64,000 nucleotides of DNA. It comes from Larix kaempferi. Taxonomy: Eukaryota > Streptophyta > Pinopsida > Pinales > Pinaceae. The position numbers and the translations under genes are program-made. The stretch lies in contig BSBM01000602.1 of the NCBI GenBank assembly GCA_027924585.1, positions 4,401,501-4,465,500 of the forward strand, written 5' to 3'. Below are positions 15,001-27,000 of the stretch, in pieces; the first letter of the stretch is position 1; each line of letters begins with the position of its first letter. The notes below the pieces were generated by a model, which did no database searches, was not told where the DNA came from, and was given only the letters and a program-made list of their open reading frames with translations.

Positions 15001-18000
15001 TTATAAGTTGCTAGAATTTATATCCTGTTACAAACACTAATTTACTGGAAAATATTTCTTTGAAGTTGCAGATTTTTCCTCAAATAAAGGATCAAGTTCT
15101 GTTGGCAAAACTAGCAACAGGAAACCAGTCTAATGTTGATGTATATTTATAATTTCAAGATTAGGTATCTGCCGGTTATAATCTGAAGTAAAACTGAGAT
15201 TCATGGTCTTTTCCAGATTTTGTTTATTTAGCTCCAAAAGGTTGAATTTACTTCTTTTTTATGAGCTCAACCTTTTCTGTTTGGAGTTGTATTTATGATA
15301 TCACTACATGCACTCTTAAACAAGTTTTCAACATGTTATTTTCAGATCTTTATTGCATTATATGGTTCATTTACTTACAATTTCAGATCTGAAATTTGGT
15401 TGTTGTTACCATACAAATAATCTGTCACGTATATTAATAGCACTTGCATATAACTAAACACATCTTGTCTTTTATTTTCAACACTTCGTTACTTCTCTTT
15501 TTTCAGCACTTCGTAGGAAATTCCATTTTATAAGTTGCTGGAATTTATATCCTGTTACAACCACTAATTTACTGGAAAATATTTCTTTGAAGTTGCTGAT
15601 TTTTTCTCAAATAAAGGATCAAGTTCTGTTGGCAAAACTAGCAACAGAAAACCAGTCTAATGTTATAACTTATATTTATAATTTCAAGATTAAGTCACAA
15701 TTACATTGAAACTTTGATCATCATAGCAGCAATCTTTATTGTTGATCAATACTTTTATGAGTCATAATTCACATGGTGTTTTAAACTTCTCATTTAACAA
15801 GTTATCGATCATTTTTTAATGCAACAAGTTTCTTGTTTCCTTGGCAAATTCACTGGATGATTTGGGGTTGTTCATTTCTAACTTATCATCATTCTATTTC
15901 TTATTTATGCCCAATGGTTTATGGTTTATGGTTTATGGATGATAAAGCAATCTTTAAGTTAATTCTTGCAATTTTTTGAGATCTCTTAGTTTCTCACTAA
16001 TAAACTCATGATTCATCAACCCAATCATAATCCAAGTGAGTTGCTAGATCTCGACTAAGTTGCTTATAGGGATTCCCCCCTTAGTGGTTGGTCAGTGGTT
16101 TGTCCAAACCAGTAGAAGAAAAAGGAAATTGTGGTAGGTGGCAACTACACTATTTCTATGGTTACACTTAACTAAAATAGTAAAACCTTGTATTGAGTCC
16201 TTGCATTTGGGCACCAGTTTTAGTGGCAGCAATACCAACTGACTGGGGTAGACAAGAGACCTCAATAGACCAGCAACGAGCTCAACCAGAGGCCACCAAA
16301 GCAGTGTTCCACGGGGACGCATGACTGAATCTTCTCAAAAACAGTGCTAAAACTGCCTCGAAATTCATGCCCTGATTTTGTGTGCAAGTACAGTACGGAA
16401 CTGTACAGATTTATGCCTTGAAATCTGAACTGTACGGTCTTCTGTTTGCCTAGAATTTCATACCAACCCTGCCTCGAAATTCGTGCCTCTGTACAGTAAA
16501 AACTGACCCTCAATTTCTGTGCCAAATGCCTTAAAATTCATGCTGCTGTTGTACAGTACGGCCCAGTATTTATTGCTGTACGGCCTTCTTCATTAATGAT
16601 GCTGCTCCTCGATTTCTGTGCAATTAAATCACTGCTACAAGTGCCTCAAATGTGCCAATCTCAGTCTAGAAATTCGTGCCCTTCCTCTAGCTGTACGATC
16701 TTGTGATTTGTGCCAAGGGTTTCTCTTCTAGTTCAACCTCTATCTTCCTTGCTCTCTTCACTCCAAATCTCATGAAGCAAGAATGAATTAGGTTTCCAAT
16801 GCCTTTCCTAGTTTTGTTTGAGGCAACTAACTTCCTTTTAATCCAATGGCTAGGATCAAAACTTGACTTGATGAGATCTAAGGCTCTCATTAAATGCTCA
16901 CTTTTTCTCATTAAATGAATTTAATGCACTTCACTTAAATAATCAATGAGACATTAACTTTACTCACCTTTTTAATTTTCTCATAAAGTCAATTAATAAA
17001 CTCACTTTATAAAGTAACTTTATAAAATAAAGTGTATCTCACTTTATAAAGTACTAGGGACCACTTTTTAATGTTCTTGTCCACCCCAAGGCACATGAGT
17101 GAACAACATTTCCTTGGTACCATTTCAACATTTATGAATTGAATATCAAGTTTACATTGCACATTAATGAATTTCAATTTAGTATGTAAATGGTGATGGG
17201 ATGAGGAATTGATATGTTAATATATGTTGGGATTCATATTTTTTAACTTTTTAATAATTTTAGAGACATGGCCCCCTATGTTAGAGACCCCAATGCCCCC
17301 CGCCCCTAAAATTTGGAGATATATCTACACGTCCCAAATGTGTGTTTCCCTGCTCCCGCATCCTGGAAACTTGGTGGAACACAACACCAAAGAGCGGTAG
17401 ACAATATAAGGATAGTGGTCCCCTGGCTACTGAAGAGTGCAAATTGTCAAACTCAATCCAAAATGGAAACCAGTCCAAAGAAGGTTTTGATCCTAAAAAG
17501 AGGGGCTGCAAACTTTACTTGAAGAATGGCATGGGGAAAAGTCCTATTGCATCTAATGATGCATCGAAACATGAGAACCTGAACCCTCTCCATCATGGCT
17601 TAATCTAAGTCCTACAAACTAGGTCCCCAGCTAAGTCACCTGACACGAGGACACGAGACACGAAGGACACAAAAATACGAGTGTTCGACGCGGACATGGT
17701 GACCCCCGGAATCAGGACACGAAGGACATGTTTTATATACATATATACATTTTTTTAAAATAGATTAAAATTTAAAAATATAGACAAATAGATCCAAATT
17801 TTTTTAGAAACTAAAACATTTACAGATATTCAATAGAAATTAGAATCGATACACATTAATGATTACAGATTTGTCATTCTCAAATCACAATGAGACACAT
17901 AGATGCATTGAAATTTGATAGGCATTGGGCAATAGCTCAAGATGTCCGAACCATATCTCTCATTAAGTCATCAAAATCAAAATGTATTACATAGATGTTG

Positions 18001-21000
18001 GAATGCCACTAGGCACTGGCAAATGCCAAATAGACTAATAGTAAATACAAAAAGGGGTAGAACAAGATGGAATCTCATCTGTCAAAAGTCCTCCCCCATG
18101 CATGAACCAACAAAATCATCATTGTCCTCTTCCTCCTCCTCCTCCACCTCATCCCCGTCCTCTCTACCCATCTGACGATCTGCATCTGCTGGTGTGGAGG
18201 ATGACCCCTCCAAAGGATCACCATCATCAAAGGTAACCAACTCTAGCACTGGATCATTAAGATCCATGTTGGCTAATGCCAACTCAGTATTCCTATCCAA
18301 ACCCATATCATCAAGAAAGACATCCCACATTTTTGTCTTTCCCTTCACCCACTCATCCCTCCACCTGTAAATAAGATGAAGGTTGGAGTGCACATACACC
18401 AACGTCTCTTCCCTAGACTGCTCAAGCCTGCTCTTCTTCAAACTGTACAAGTTCCCATATGTGCTCCAATTCCTCTCACAACAAGAGAATGATGTGACTT
18501 GAGAGATGACCCTCAAGGCTAACTTTTGTAGAATAGGGCATGTTGCCCCATGAGTTGCCCACCAAACATAGGGTTTCTCAACCCCACTGTGTTAGATTGT
18601 GGTAACTTCGGGATGTCCTCCATGGTTCAGATGCCTTACATGGAGGTAGATTAGTTGCATAAGCATCTGGATGGAGTAGAGGGTGGGATACACTCTACTC
18701 AGTGGCATGAGTCTAGTGGTGGCTACATGCAGACCTTCCGGAGTGTTTTGACCCCTGCATGCATGAGTTTTGCATGCACTCTCATGCGATCATTGGATGC
18801 ATGCAAAAGTGACTTTTGCATGCACCGAGAATTAGGGTTTTGGCAAACCTAATTCAGTAGTGAGATTATTTATAGAGGAAGGGGGTCCCCAGTTGATGTT
18901 AGTCAATTGCATTGTTAGAGAGAGATATTGCTAGAGTGAGGAGGGCGTAGCTATGCATGCAGGGCGACTTTCTGACAGAGAGAGGAGCTACTGCAGGAGC
19001 TAGGAAGGTCATATCTGAGTTAGATCAGTGACCTTCAGTTCCAGAGTCACTAGGCACCCAGTACTGTGAGCTGAGATAGCTCATCAGTGTGTTTCCTAAT
19101 CAATTTAGAGGAGGCCGAGTTCTCTTGGAGGAGGGCACATTTCCCAAGGAGGGAGAAGCTCGTTTGGAGCTGGATTGATCAATTCAGAGTCTGAGTCTTC
19201 CTAGATAGCCTTGCCTCAACATTTGAGGAAGGTTAGGGACGATCAGAGCTCAGATCTGCTGAGATCCGGTCCGGTACGAACATTTGACATCTAGAGGGGA
19301 GAGCAGACTTTGGCATGCAGAGGAGGCTGAGTTCGTCAGAGGGCAATCTTCAGAGCGAGCAGATCAGAGCAAAGTGATACAGAGAGGCAGATCAGTCAAA
19401 GGCACCTACAGAGACACTCAGATCCAGTTTTTCAGTGAAGGCTTACTCTTCCAGTGCATGCATCAGCTGGATGCATGCAGATCTAGACTCTACCCGGTTT
19501 CAGGAGATTGAGTTACCTGTTGAGGTAATCCTGTATTGTACTTGTCATTTATACATATGCTCTGGGCTCGAGAGAGAAGATAGCCCCATAGTTTGTTGGT
19601 TTTCCCCAGTTGGGGTTTCCAAGGTATATCTGTTGTATATGTGTGATGGCATTTATTTCAGTTTGGTAAATGCAGATCTAGTTGTTTGAGTCTATATTTA
19701 TATGAGCACGTAATGATATCGAGACTCATACTGCTTGCGATCTCAAGGCGATTCAGAGGGAGTAGTGATCTCTGAATCAAATATTTACACATTGTCTCTA
19801 AGCACATCATTGCCTCCAAATCTCCCACTGGTAGTGGAAAACTCGACAAAGCCCTCCTCCACCTCATCAAGTAAGTCTCTATCCTGAAATAGTCGTCTAA
19901 ATGCTATCTTCCTCCCATGTGAAATCTCTCCCTCCATATGAAGAGGGACTCTGTGTGAGGGCCTCAACCCACCATTGAGTCATTACTGACTGTGGAACTT
20001 GGGGTTCAAGGAGTGGGTCAAGCAATGCAAAGGTGTGCAATTCTTACCACACCTGGAGATAAGAATATAATGAATGTTGGACCATAAGTTCTATGTCGAT
20101 GTCCCATACTCAGGACACTCATTCTCCATAAAAATGGACCTCATGGACTCAATCATGGAATCCCACCCCTCGTAAACATTTGCTAGGATGGGTTGGTCAA
20201 TGTCTGCAAACCGCAACAAAGAAATGACTGGCTCCATGATCTTAATGCTAAGATCTACCCTCTCCCACCAACCATCATCTAACACCGTGTCCTTCACCTT
20301 TTTTGAAGCACTCTAACCCATCTTTCTCCAAAAAGACCAAAACTCTAAAATCACCATGGACTCAAGAGTGGTTTTGACCTCCCTCAACTTCTTGAGCATG
20401 ATGAATGAGGAAGCAAACCAAGTATCTGCAATCTTCGGCAATTAAAGTTGTGTGTACTCTTTGTAGATGGTGAGGTAATTTGTGTGGTTTTGTACAAATT
20501 TACGAATATGGTGTGCATCCTCAATAAGGTTGCCAATCCATGTCACATCTGAAGCAATAGATTTCAGTGCTAAATTCAAGGAATGGGCAATGCAAGGTGT
20601 CCAAAAAACCTGTAAGAGTAATAAAAGCAAGTATAAATGACTCTACGACACTAACAACTCAAATGAGTTAAAGACTCGAATCTATAAAATGACCATTCCC
20701 CTAAATGAATCTTGTGATAAATTCAAACAATGATCAAATTAGAAATGAAAGGTGTCCAAAATGAACATACCTGTGGATATTTAGCTTCCACAATCACGCT
20801 AGCAACCTTGCAAACAGGTGCATTGTCCATGGCGATTTGTACACAAGAATCAACACCTACTTCTTCAATAATTTTGATGAATAACTCACCCATATATTGT
20901 GCATCCTTGTATTTCCCAAGAGCATCCACCGCTTTCAAGATCACCTATCCATTTTGGGAAGATACCATGAAATTGATGAGTGGATGGCATGCTGGATCCA

Positions 21001-24000
21001 TCCATCCATCAAAAACAATGCTCACACCGGATGAGGGCCATGTTGAACTAATTGGATCAAGAATTTTATCTACCTCCTTTGCTTTAACCAACAATGTGCT
21101 TCTAAACTTCTTTGAACCAGGAGGCACATAACTAGTGGAGCTCATTCAATGAGACTTCGACACATCCCGATAAACAATGGTGACCGTGCAACATTGAATG
21201 AGATGAAGTTGAGGTAGAAAATGAATGCAATGGTAAGGTCCACATCTTCTCGTGCCTCTTGTTGGAAAATCCTATCCATTGGACCACTTGGAGATGGCCT
21301 CTTTCTTGTTTGATGAGTATCCCCACTCCCATATCTGCTAGGTGGAAATGGAGGCCTAGTGCTAGAGGATTTCCTCAAGAATGGAAGAGGATCCTCATCT
21401 TTTTTCTTGCTTGCTGCCGCCATCTTCCCTAAGCAAACATGATCCTCTCTTTCCATATCCCTCCTTTGGGTAACACTCACTGCTTTACATGAAGAAATCC
21501 CACAAGAAGGAAGGGACACCAAATGGCCCTTAACCCAGTAATATGTGCTCTTGAACTCATTCTTGCAAAAATTGCAACTCCAAGACACAATGTCTCCACC
21601 ACCAAGCTTTGCCCCAGGCCCATCTTTCCTTGTCACATACTTCAACAAAGGGTATTTTTTCTCTTGGGCTTGTTGTCTTGCTAAAATAGGGTTAAATGGA
21701 GCATGAGCTCCACTAGCAGCAAATGGACCACTAGCAAGAGGAACATAAGAGCTTGTGCTTGGAGGAATAGAAGGGGAGGCACTAGATGGGGCATTTTTCC
21801 CTTTCCTTTGCCCTTTAGCTCCTGCCCTAGCTGATTGAGACATTCTTCTTCTTGTTTGATGGTTAAGCTTGCAATCCTCTCAACAAATCCACCCCCAATG
21901 CACTTGGAAACCCTTTGAAACCCTAGAAATCTTCTTCACCTGCACAAAAAAACTCACTTTCAAGCCTTCTCCATACTTGCAAATGACAAAAAGAAAGACA
22001 AAATTTGTTTTTAAACAGACCCCAAGCGGCTTTTCCACGCTTTGCGTGTCCTGAAATCGGGACACAAATCAAACAGTCAGGGACACGATGGGAAATCGTG
22101 TCTGACACTACTTTTGATCGTGTCCTAATTTCGAACACGATCAAAAGTCATGTCGGACATGATTTCCCATCGTGTTCGTGTCTGACACAACCCGACAGGA
22201 CACAATGGCCATTTTGAGCATGTCCAATTTCAGAGGTCCCCAAACATCTGAACCATAAAGAACTATGGGTTTGATGAGGTTGTCCATGAGGTCCATCTTC
22301 GAATGAATATCCTAAAACTAGTTCTAGAAACATTAATGCTAAAAATGTGCAAGAGAACCATAGCAATTGATGATCTAGGGTTTGAGGTATTTCCTCAATC
22401 CAAATATGGGCTCTAAAAACTTAAGACACATGTAAGTGTAAGCAAAGGTGATCTTGACCTCCACACCCCGAAAATAAAAATGGTACTCTAATAAAAAACA
22501 TGCTTAATCCCATTGAAGATCATAACCATGGTTTTGCCCGACTTAATCATCAACTGATGAAGATCACAAAATCTAGAAAAGCATCAAGCTATCTCTATAA
22601 TGCCTCTAGGGTGGAAGAAAGAGAACAATATCGTCCACCAAGAGGAGTATGGAATTCAAAACCTTATGAGAAGACACCCATCCCTTAGCTAAAAATGTGC
22701 ATGGATAAAAGACTCCAACTCATCAATGTATACCCCAAACAAAGTAGGTGAGTGGAGAGAAAACCCTCAGTTGAACATCTGAGAACCTTTGGATGTATAC
22801 CATGGGCTCACATACCAAATGATAAAAGGAAGAAACTGGATGTGAAGAGTCATGCTTCAATCATGATGAGCTACTGTGAAAATTCGAAGACCTATAGGGT
22901 GTTTAACTTGATCAAACAATATATTATTTGCAGGAGAGAAGCTCTCTTTGATGACCTCAATTATCACTCTGTTGAATTCCTTTTCTAGCTTATCGAATAG
23001 TGATCCTTTGGAAGTTGTTAGTTTTTACTGATCCTAGACCGGATCTTCAGTCACGAACAATTTTCCAACAATTATTAACAGAAAACACACTGAAATCCTA
23101 ACAAATTACGTAGTGGAAAAACACAGGAAATCATACACATTTGACATTAGATTTACTCTGGAAAACCCCAACTGGGGAAAAACCAGCAAAATGTTGATTT
23201 TTATTAAGATAAAAATCTTGGGCTCCCTTCCTGGGAAAATGGCCATTAAGGAATTACAATGACATAATGCTAGCCTTCAAAACTCAAGATCAGTCCTTTG
23301 ATCTTGTTGGTTGTTGACCCTCCGCTCCTCCTTACTTCTTTCCTCCAACCCTGCCCCTACACCTAAACACTTGGCTAAAAGTTCGTCTTCAACCAATCAA
23401 TGAGATCTCACTCACTCTATGTGAGTGTTGTGTGTGTCCTCCTCTCACCTAGGTTGCCTTTTATAACATTACATTATGCAAATACCTTGGGTCAATACCA
23501 TGGGCTACCATGGGCCCTTTAGATCACCTTCCATAAAGTAATTTCAAAAGTACATTCACTTTAATAGGTCACTTTACTAAAATAAATCTCCTAAGTCTAA
23601 GAGTCATTAATGATGACTTCCACCTATTAGACATTGTCCAGGTGGAAGTACATGTCCGATGTTACAAAATAATCACTCCATCTTAGCAAGCAAGGTACTT
23701 CTCCGAGAGCCACCTGTAACTGGTTCTCCCTCTAACCCTGGTACATTGTTGCTCACATCATCCTACACATTGGCATTCCTCCAACCCTGTTGGTTATATG
23801 CTTCCTATTTATTGGAAGACACGAAATCGATGACTCTACACACGCTACACAACAACACCAAGCAATTTGAAAACTTCGTCAAAGGTTTGCTCTCTCTCAC
23901 TGCTCCTAATAGCCTCCTGCTCATGAGCATCCATTAATGTCATATTGCACTAACTAGGTCTCCTGGCAAAAATGGAAGGGGCCAACTCCCTCTTCCCCTC

Positions 24001-27000
24001 TAAAGATCTACTCCCCTTACTAGAATTTGTGAACTCTACTCACCCTTTGTAGTCTTCTGCTCCTTGACCTCTGTCATTGACATCGATCCATGATCCAAGA
24101 TCCCCTTGGATCCAACTACAAGTTTTCCTTTAACCTATAAACTTTGCCCTCTCTAACACCAAGAACTCGTGCTGAGTCTATGCCAGATCCCATTGATCAA
24201 ATGAGAACCCGTCCCCTCTCAAAAGAGATGGCATATCCACTATCCTCCAATGTCAATACTGAGGCAAAGTTCATCGTGACCTCTGGTACGTACAACACGT
24301 CTATCACCTCCAGAGATCCTCCTAACTCTAGTTGAAGCCTGACTATTCCAACTCCCTTCACAACACACTTGGCATGAGTGCCAAGCTCCACATACAAAGT
24401 TGGGTCTGTCCTTGACAACATGGTGAACAACTCACGTGTCCCCGTCAAGTGACGAGAAGCCCCACTATCCACGAAGCAGGCACTGTTGAAAACTATGCCA
24501 GAAATACAAGAGACTAACGAGAACTCTTTCTTGTTCTCAACAAACTCATTGTCCAAAGCTTCTGCAGTTGTTGCTACCTGCGAAGACTTGCTCTTCTCTT
24601 TCTTTCGATCTGGACATTATGAAGGATAGTGGCCACACTTGTGGCACGCAAAGCACTTGACTTTGCTCATGTCCTTCTTCTTCTTCACCCCCTACGAAGT
24701 TGTATTGTTTATGCTTCCCTTTTCCTTACTGGAAAGAGCAACATTCTTCTCATCCTTCTCGTGTTGGCCTCTAGATAGAGACTCCTCTCGAATCTCCTCT
24801 TGGATGAAGTCATCCCATAACCTCTCCCAGTCAAGGAGTTTCTCCCGTGCAACAATCCCTGTGTCGAAGGCGAACCATGGCTTAGTGAAGCCATTCAAGG
24901 CAATCCTCACCAACTCTAGATCTGCCATTGTCTCCCCAACTACTGCCAATTTATCACGAATTTGTGTGATCCTGGTGAGATAAGAAGCTACAGTATCAGC
25001 CTTGGACATCTTGATGCGTTTGAGCTCCTCCTTCGACACCACCTTCTAATTTCGATTGTTACTATGATATAAGCTTGTTAGAGCATCCCACATCTCCTTG
25101 GCTAACTTCTTCTTAGCTATGTGAGGGATCAAATGATCCTTCACCACATCCAAGATAATCCTCTTGGCCTTCACATCTTTCAACTTGTGAACTTCCAATT
25201 CATTAGGATCAGTCAATGTAGTCACCCTTGTGCTTGCAAACTTCCACAATTTGTTCTCCATGAGAACCAACATGACCCTCGCCTTCCAAGGACTATAGTT
25301 GGAGGCGCCGTCCAACCTGTCTTCGTACCTTATTCCTGAAGCAGCCATCTTCAACTTGTTGTTGCTGCCCGGACCCACTACCCGCTGCACAAATTTGTAG
25401 ATTATTGTTGCTTGGACTTTTTTTGTACTTTTTTTGGTCGCTGCCCAAATTTTTCATAGGCTCTCCGCAATTGCCTTGTAGCTGCACAAAGTCTGCCCGT
25501 TGCTACTTTGCAATTGCTGAATTGCTGGGTCTGCCCTAGGGTCTGATACAGTCTGCCCAAGCCCTATATGACTGCCCTGCTGCCTAGGTGTCTCCTTTGT
25601 TGACGGTTGTGATTGTTGAACTATCAGTGGTTGTCCTGCTAGCAGTCTTTCCTCCTCTGCCCGCTTTTCGTCAGTTCAACTCCACACCTCCCAGCAACTC
25701 TTTCTCTATTGGCAGGGTTGTTGCCTGTCAACTTTACTCGTCGACACGTAGCTTTCCTCCACATGTTGTCAGTTTCTTCACGCCACAACTCTGCCACCCT
25801 ATCTATCAGCACTATTCCACACCTATGCCTAGCCCCAATCCACATGATCCTCGTTTGTCTATGGCTAACTCTGCCATCCGTTGGCACCTTCTCCGCATTC
25901 GTGCCTTGTTGCTTGCCTCCGCATCTACCTTCGTGCTCCTGCTCCCAGCTCTCGCAACCCCCTGTCAACCAGATTCACTGTCAATTGCTTCTCACTGCGT
26001 TGTCCCAACAACTCATGGCTTTGCCTTCCTGTGTAGCTACTCCTTCGCTCCTGTAGTCGTTCGATCCTCAACCTGTAGCCTGCAGCTCGCATGCACTAGC
26101 TTCCTATGCTCTCTTCCTAACGCCAATCCATGCTTCTAGTGCGCCTGTCCACCGCTACTTTGCTTGTCGCCTCCTAATCACAATTCGCACGACACCTCAC
26201 TAACCTGTAACACCTCTCTACTTGATGGCCCGACCTTTCCCCTCGTTCTGCCAGCTCCAACCTACTTGAACCTACATTCCCTGTTACAGCTTCCGCAAGC
26301 TACCACTCAGGTGTCGCTGCTAACAGCTTAGCCCACAAGCCCTGATTGTAACATGGTTTCTCCGCCTCCACCTTACTTAATCTAACTCTCAGTGTAGCCT
26401 CCGACGGAATGTCCAACAACCCACGTGGTCGTACAATTGTACTACTACCTTTCCTTTTTTTGTTCTTCATAAATCTGTCATACAATGATCTCTTGCTCAA
26501 AACCAAACCAACACTAATACCATGTTAGTTTTTACTCATCCTAGACCTGATATTAGTCACAAATAATTTACAGCAATTATTAACTAAAAACACATTGAAA
26601 TCCTAACTAATTATGCAGCAGGAAAACACAAGAAATCATACACATTTGACAATTAGATTTACCCTGGAAAACCCCAACGGGGAAAAAACCACGAAACAGA
26701 TGATTTTCATTAAGAAAAATTCTTGGGCTCCCCCTTCCTGGGAAAATGACCCACTGGGGAATTACAATGACAGAATGCTAGCCTTCAAACCTCAAGATCG
26801 ATCCTTCGATCTTGTTGGTTGCTAACCCTCGGCTACCCCCCTTGCTTCTTTCCTTTGACCTTGCACCTGCACACTTGGTTGAAATTCCGTCTTCAACCAA
26901 TCAATGAGATCTCACTCACTCTGTGTGATTGTTGTGTGTGTCCTCCTCTCACCTAGGCTTCCCTTTATAACATTACAATATGAAAATACCTTGGGCCAAT

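Larger units (their letters stand above)
18082..21843 (-). pseudogene. hAT transposase, interrupted
   Basis: From the ATG at 21843 the order is: a low-complexity leader; a BED-type zinc finger region with WSCNFC (about 21600-21450); a linker; a DUF659-like core with VSIVFDGW (about 21010) and IAMDNAPVC (about 20830), which supply two catalytic acidic residues; [13 protein letters not shown] after an intron (donor CACAG|GTATGT, acceptor TTACAG|GTTTTT, 20770-20610); and the C-terminal dimerisation region with [17 protein letters not shown] (about 18470). Breaks: a frameshift near 21145, an in-frame TAG near 20945, further stops between 20440 and 19960, and the LTR insertion. It is not expected to be active. 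Confidence 0.85.
17630..22215 (-). mobile_element. Decayed hAT-superfamily DNA transposon
   Basis: Both ends carry clustered GGACACGA-type repeats, the right end includes a large hairpin (22081-22177), and the interior encodes a hAT transposase on the minus strand. The transposase carries stops and a frameshift and is split by a solo LTR at 18590-19789. End points are approximate because I could not fix the terminal inverted repeats or an 8-bp target duplication. Confidence 0.75.

Noticed and set aside
16350-16690. A structured regulatory array made of TGCCTCGAAATTC and CTGTACAG motifs
   Set aside because: The motifs are degenerate and irregularly spaced. The simplest reading is an old internally repetitive LTR, so it is noted only as a stretch description.
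25588-26139. A 183-codon plus-strand open frame
   Set aside because: It lies in the leader of the minus-strand copia, overlaps open frames in other phases, and is low-complexity Ser/Leu/Pro without a domain. The C-rich strand explains the lack of stops.
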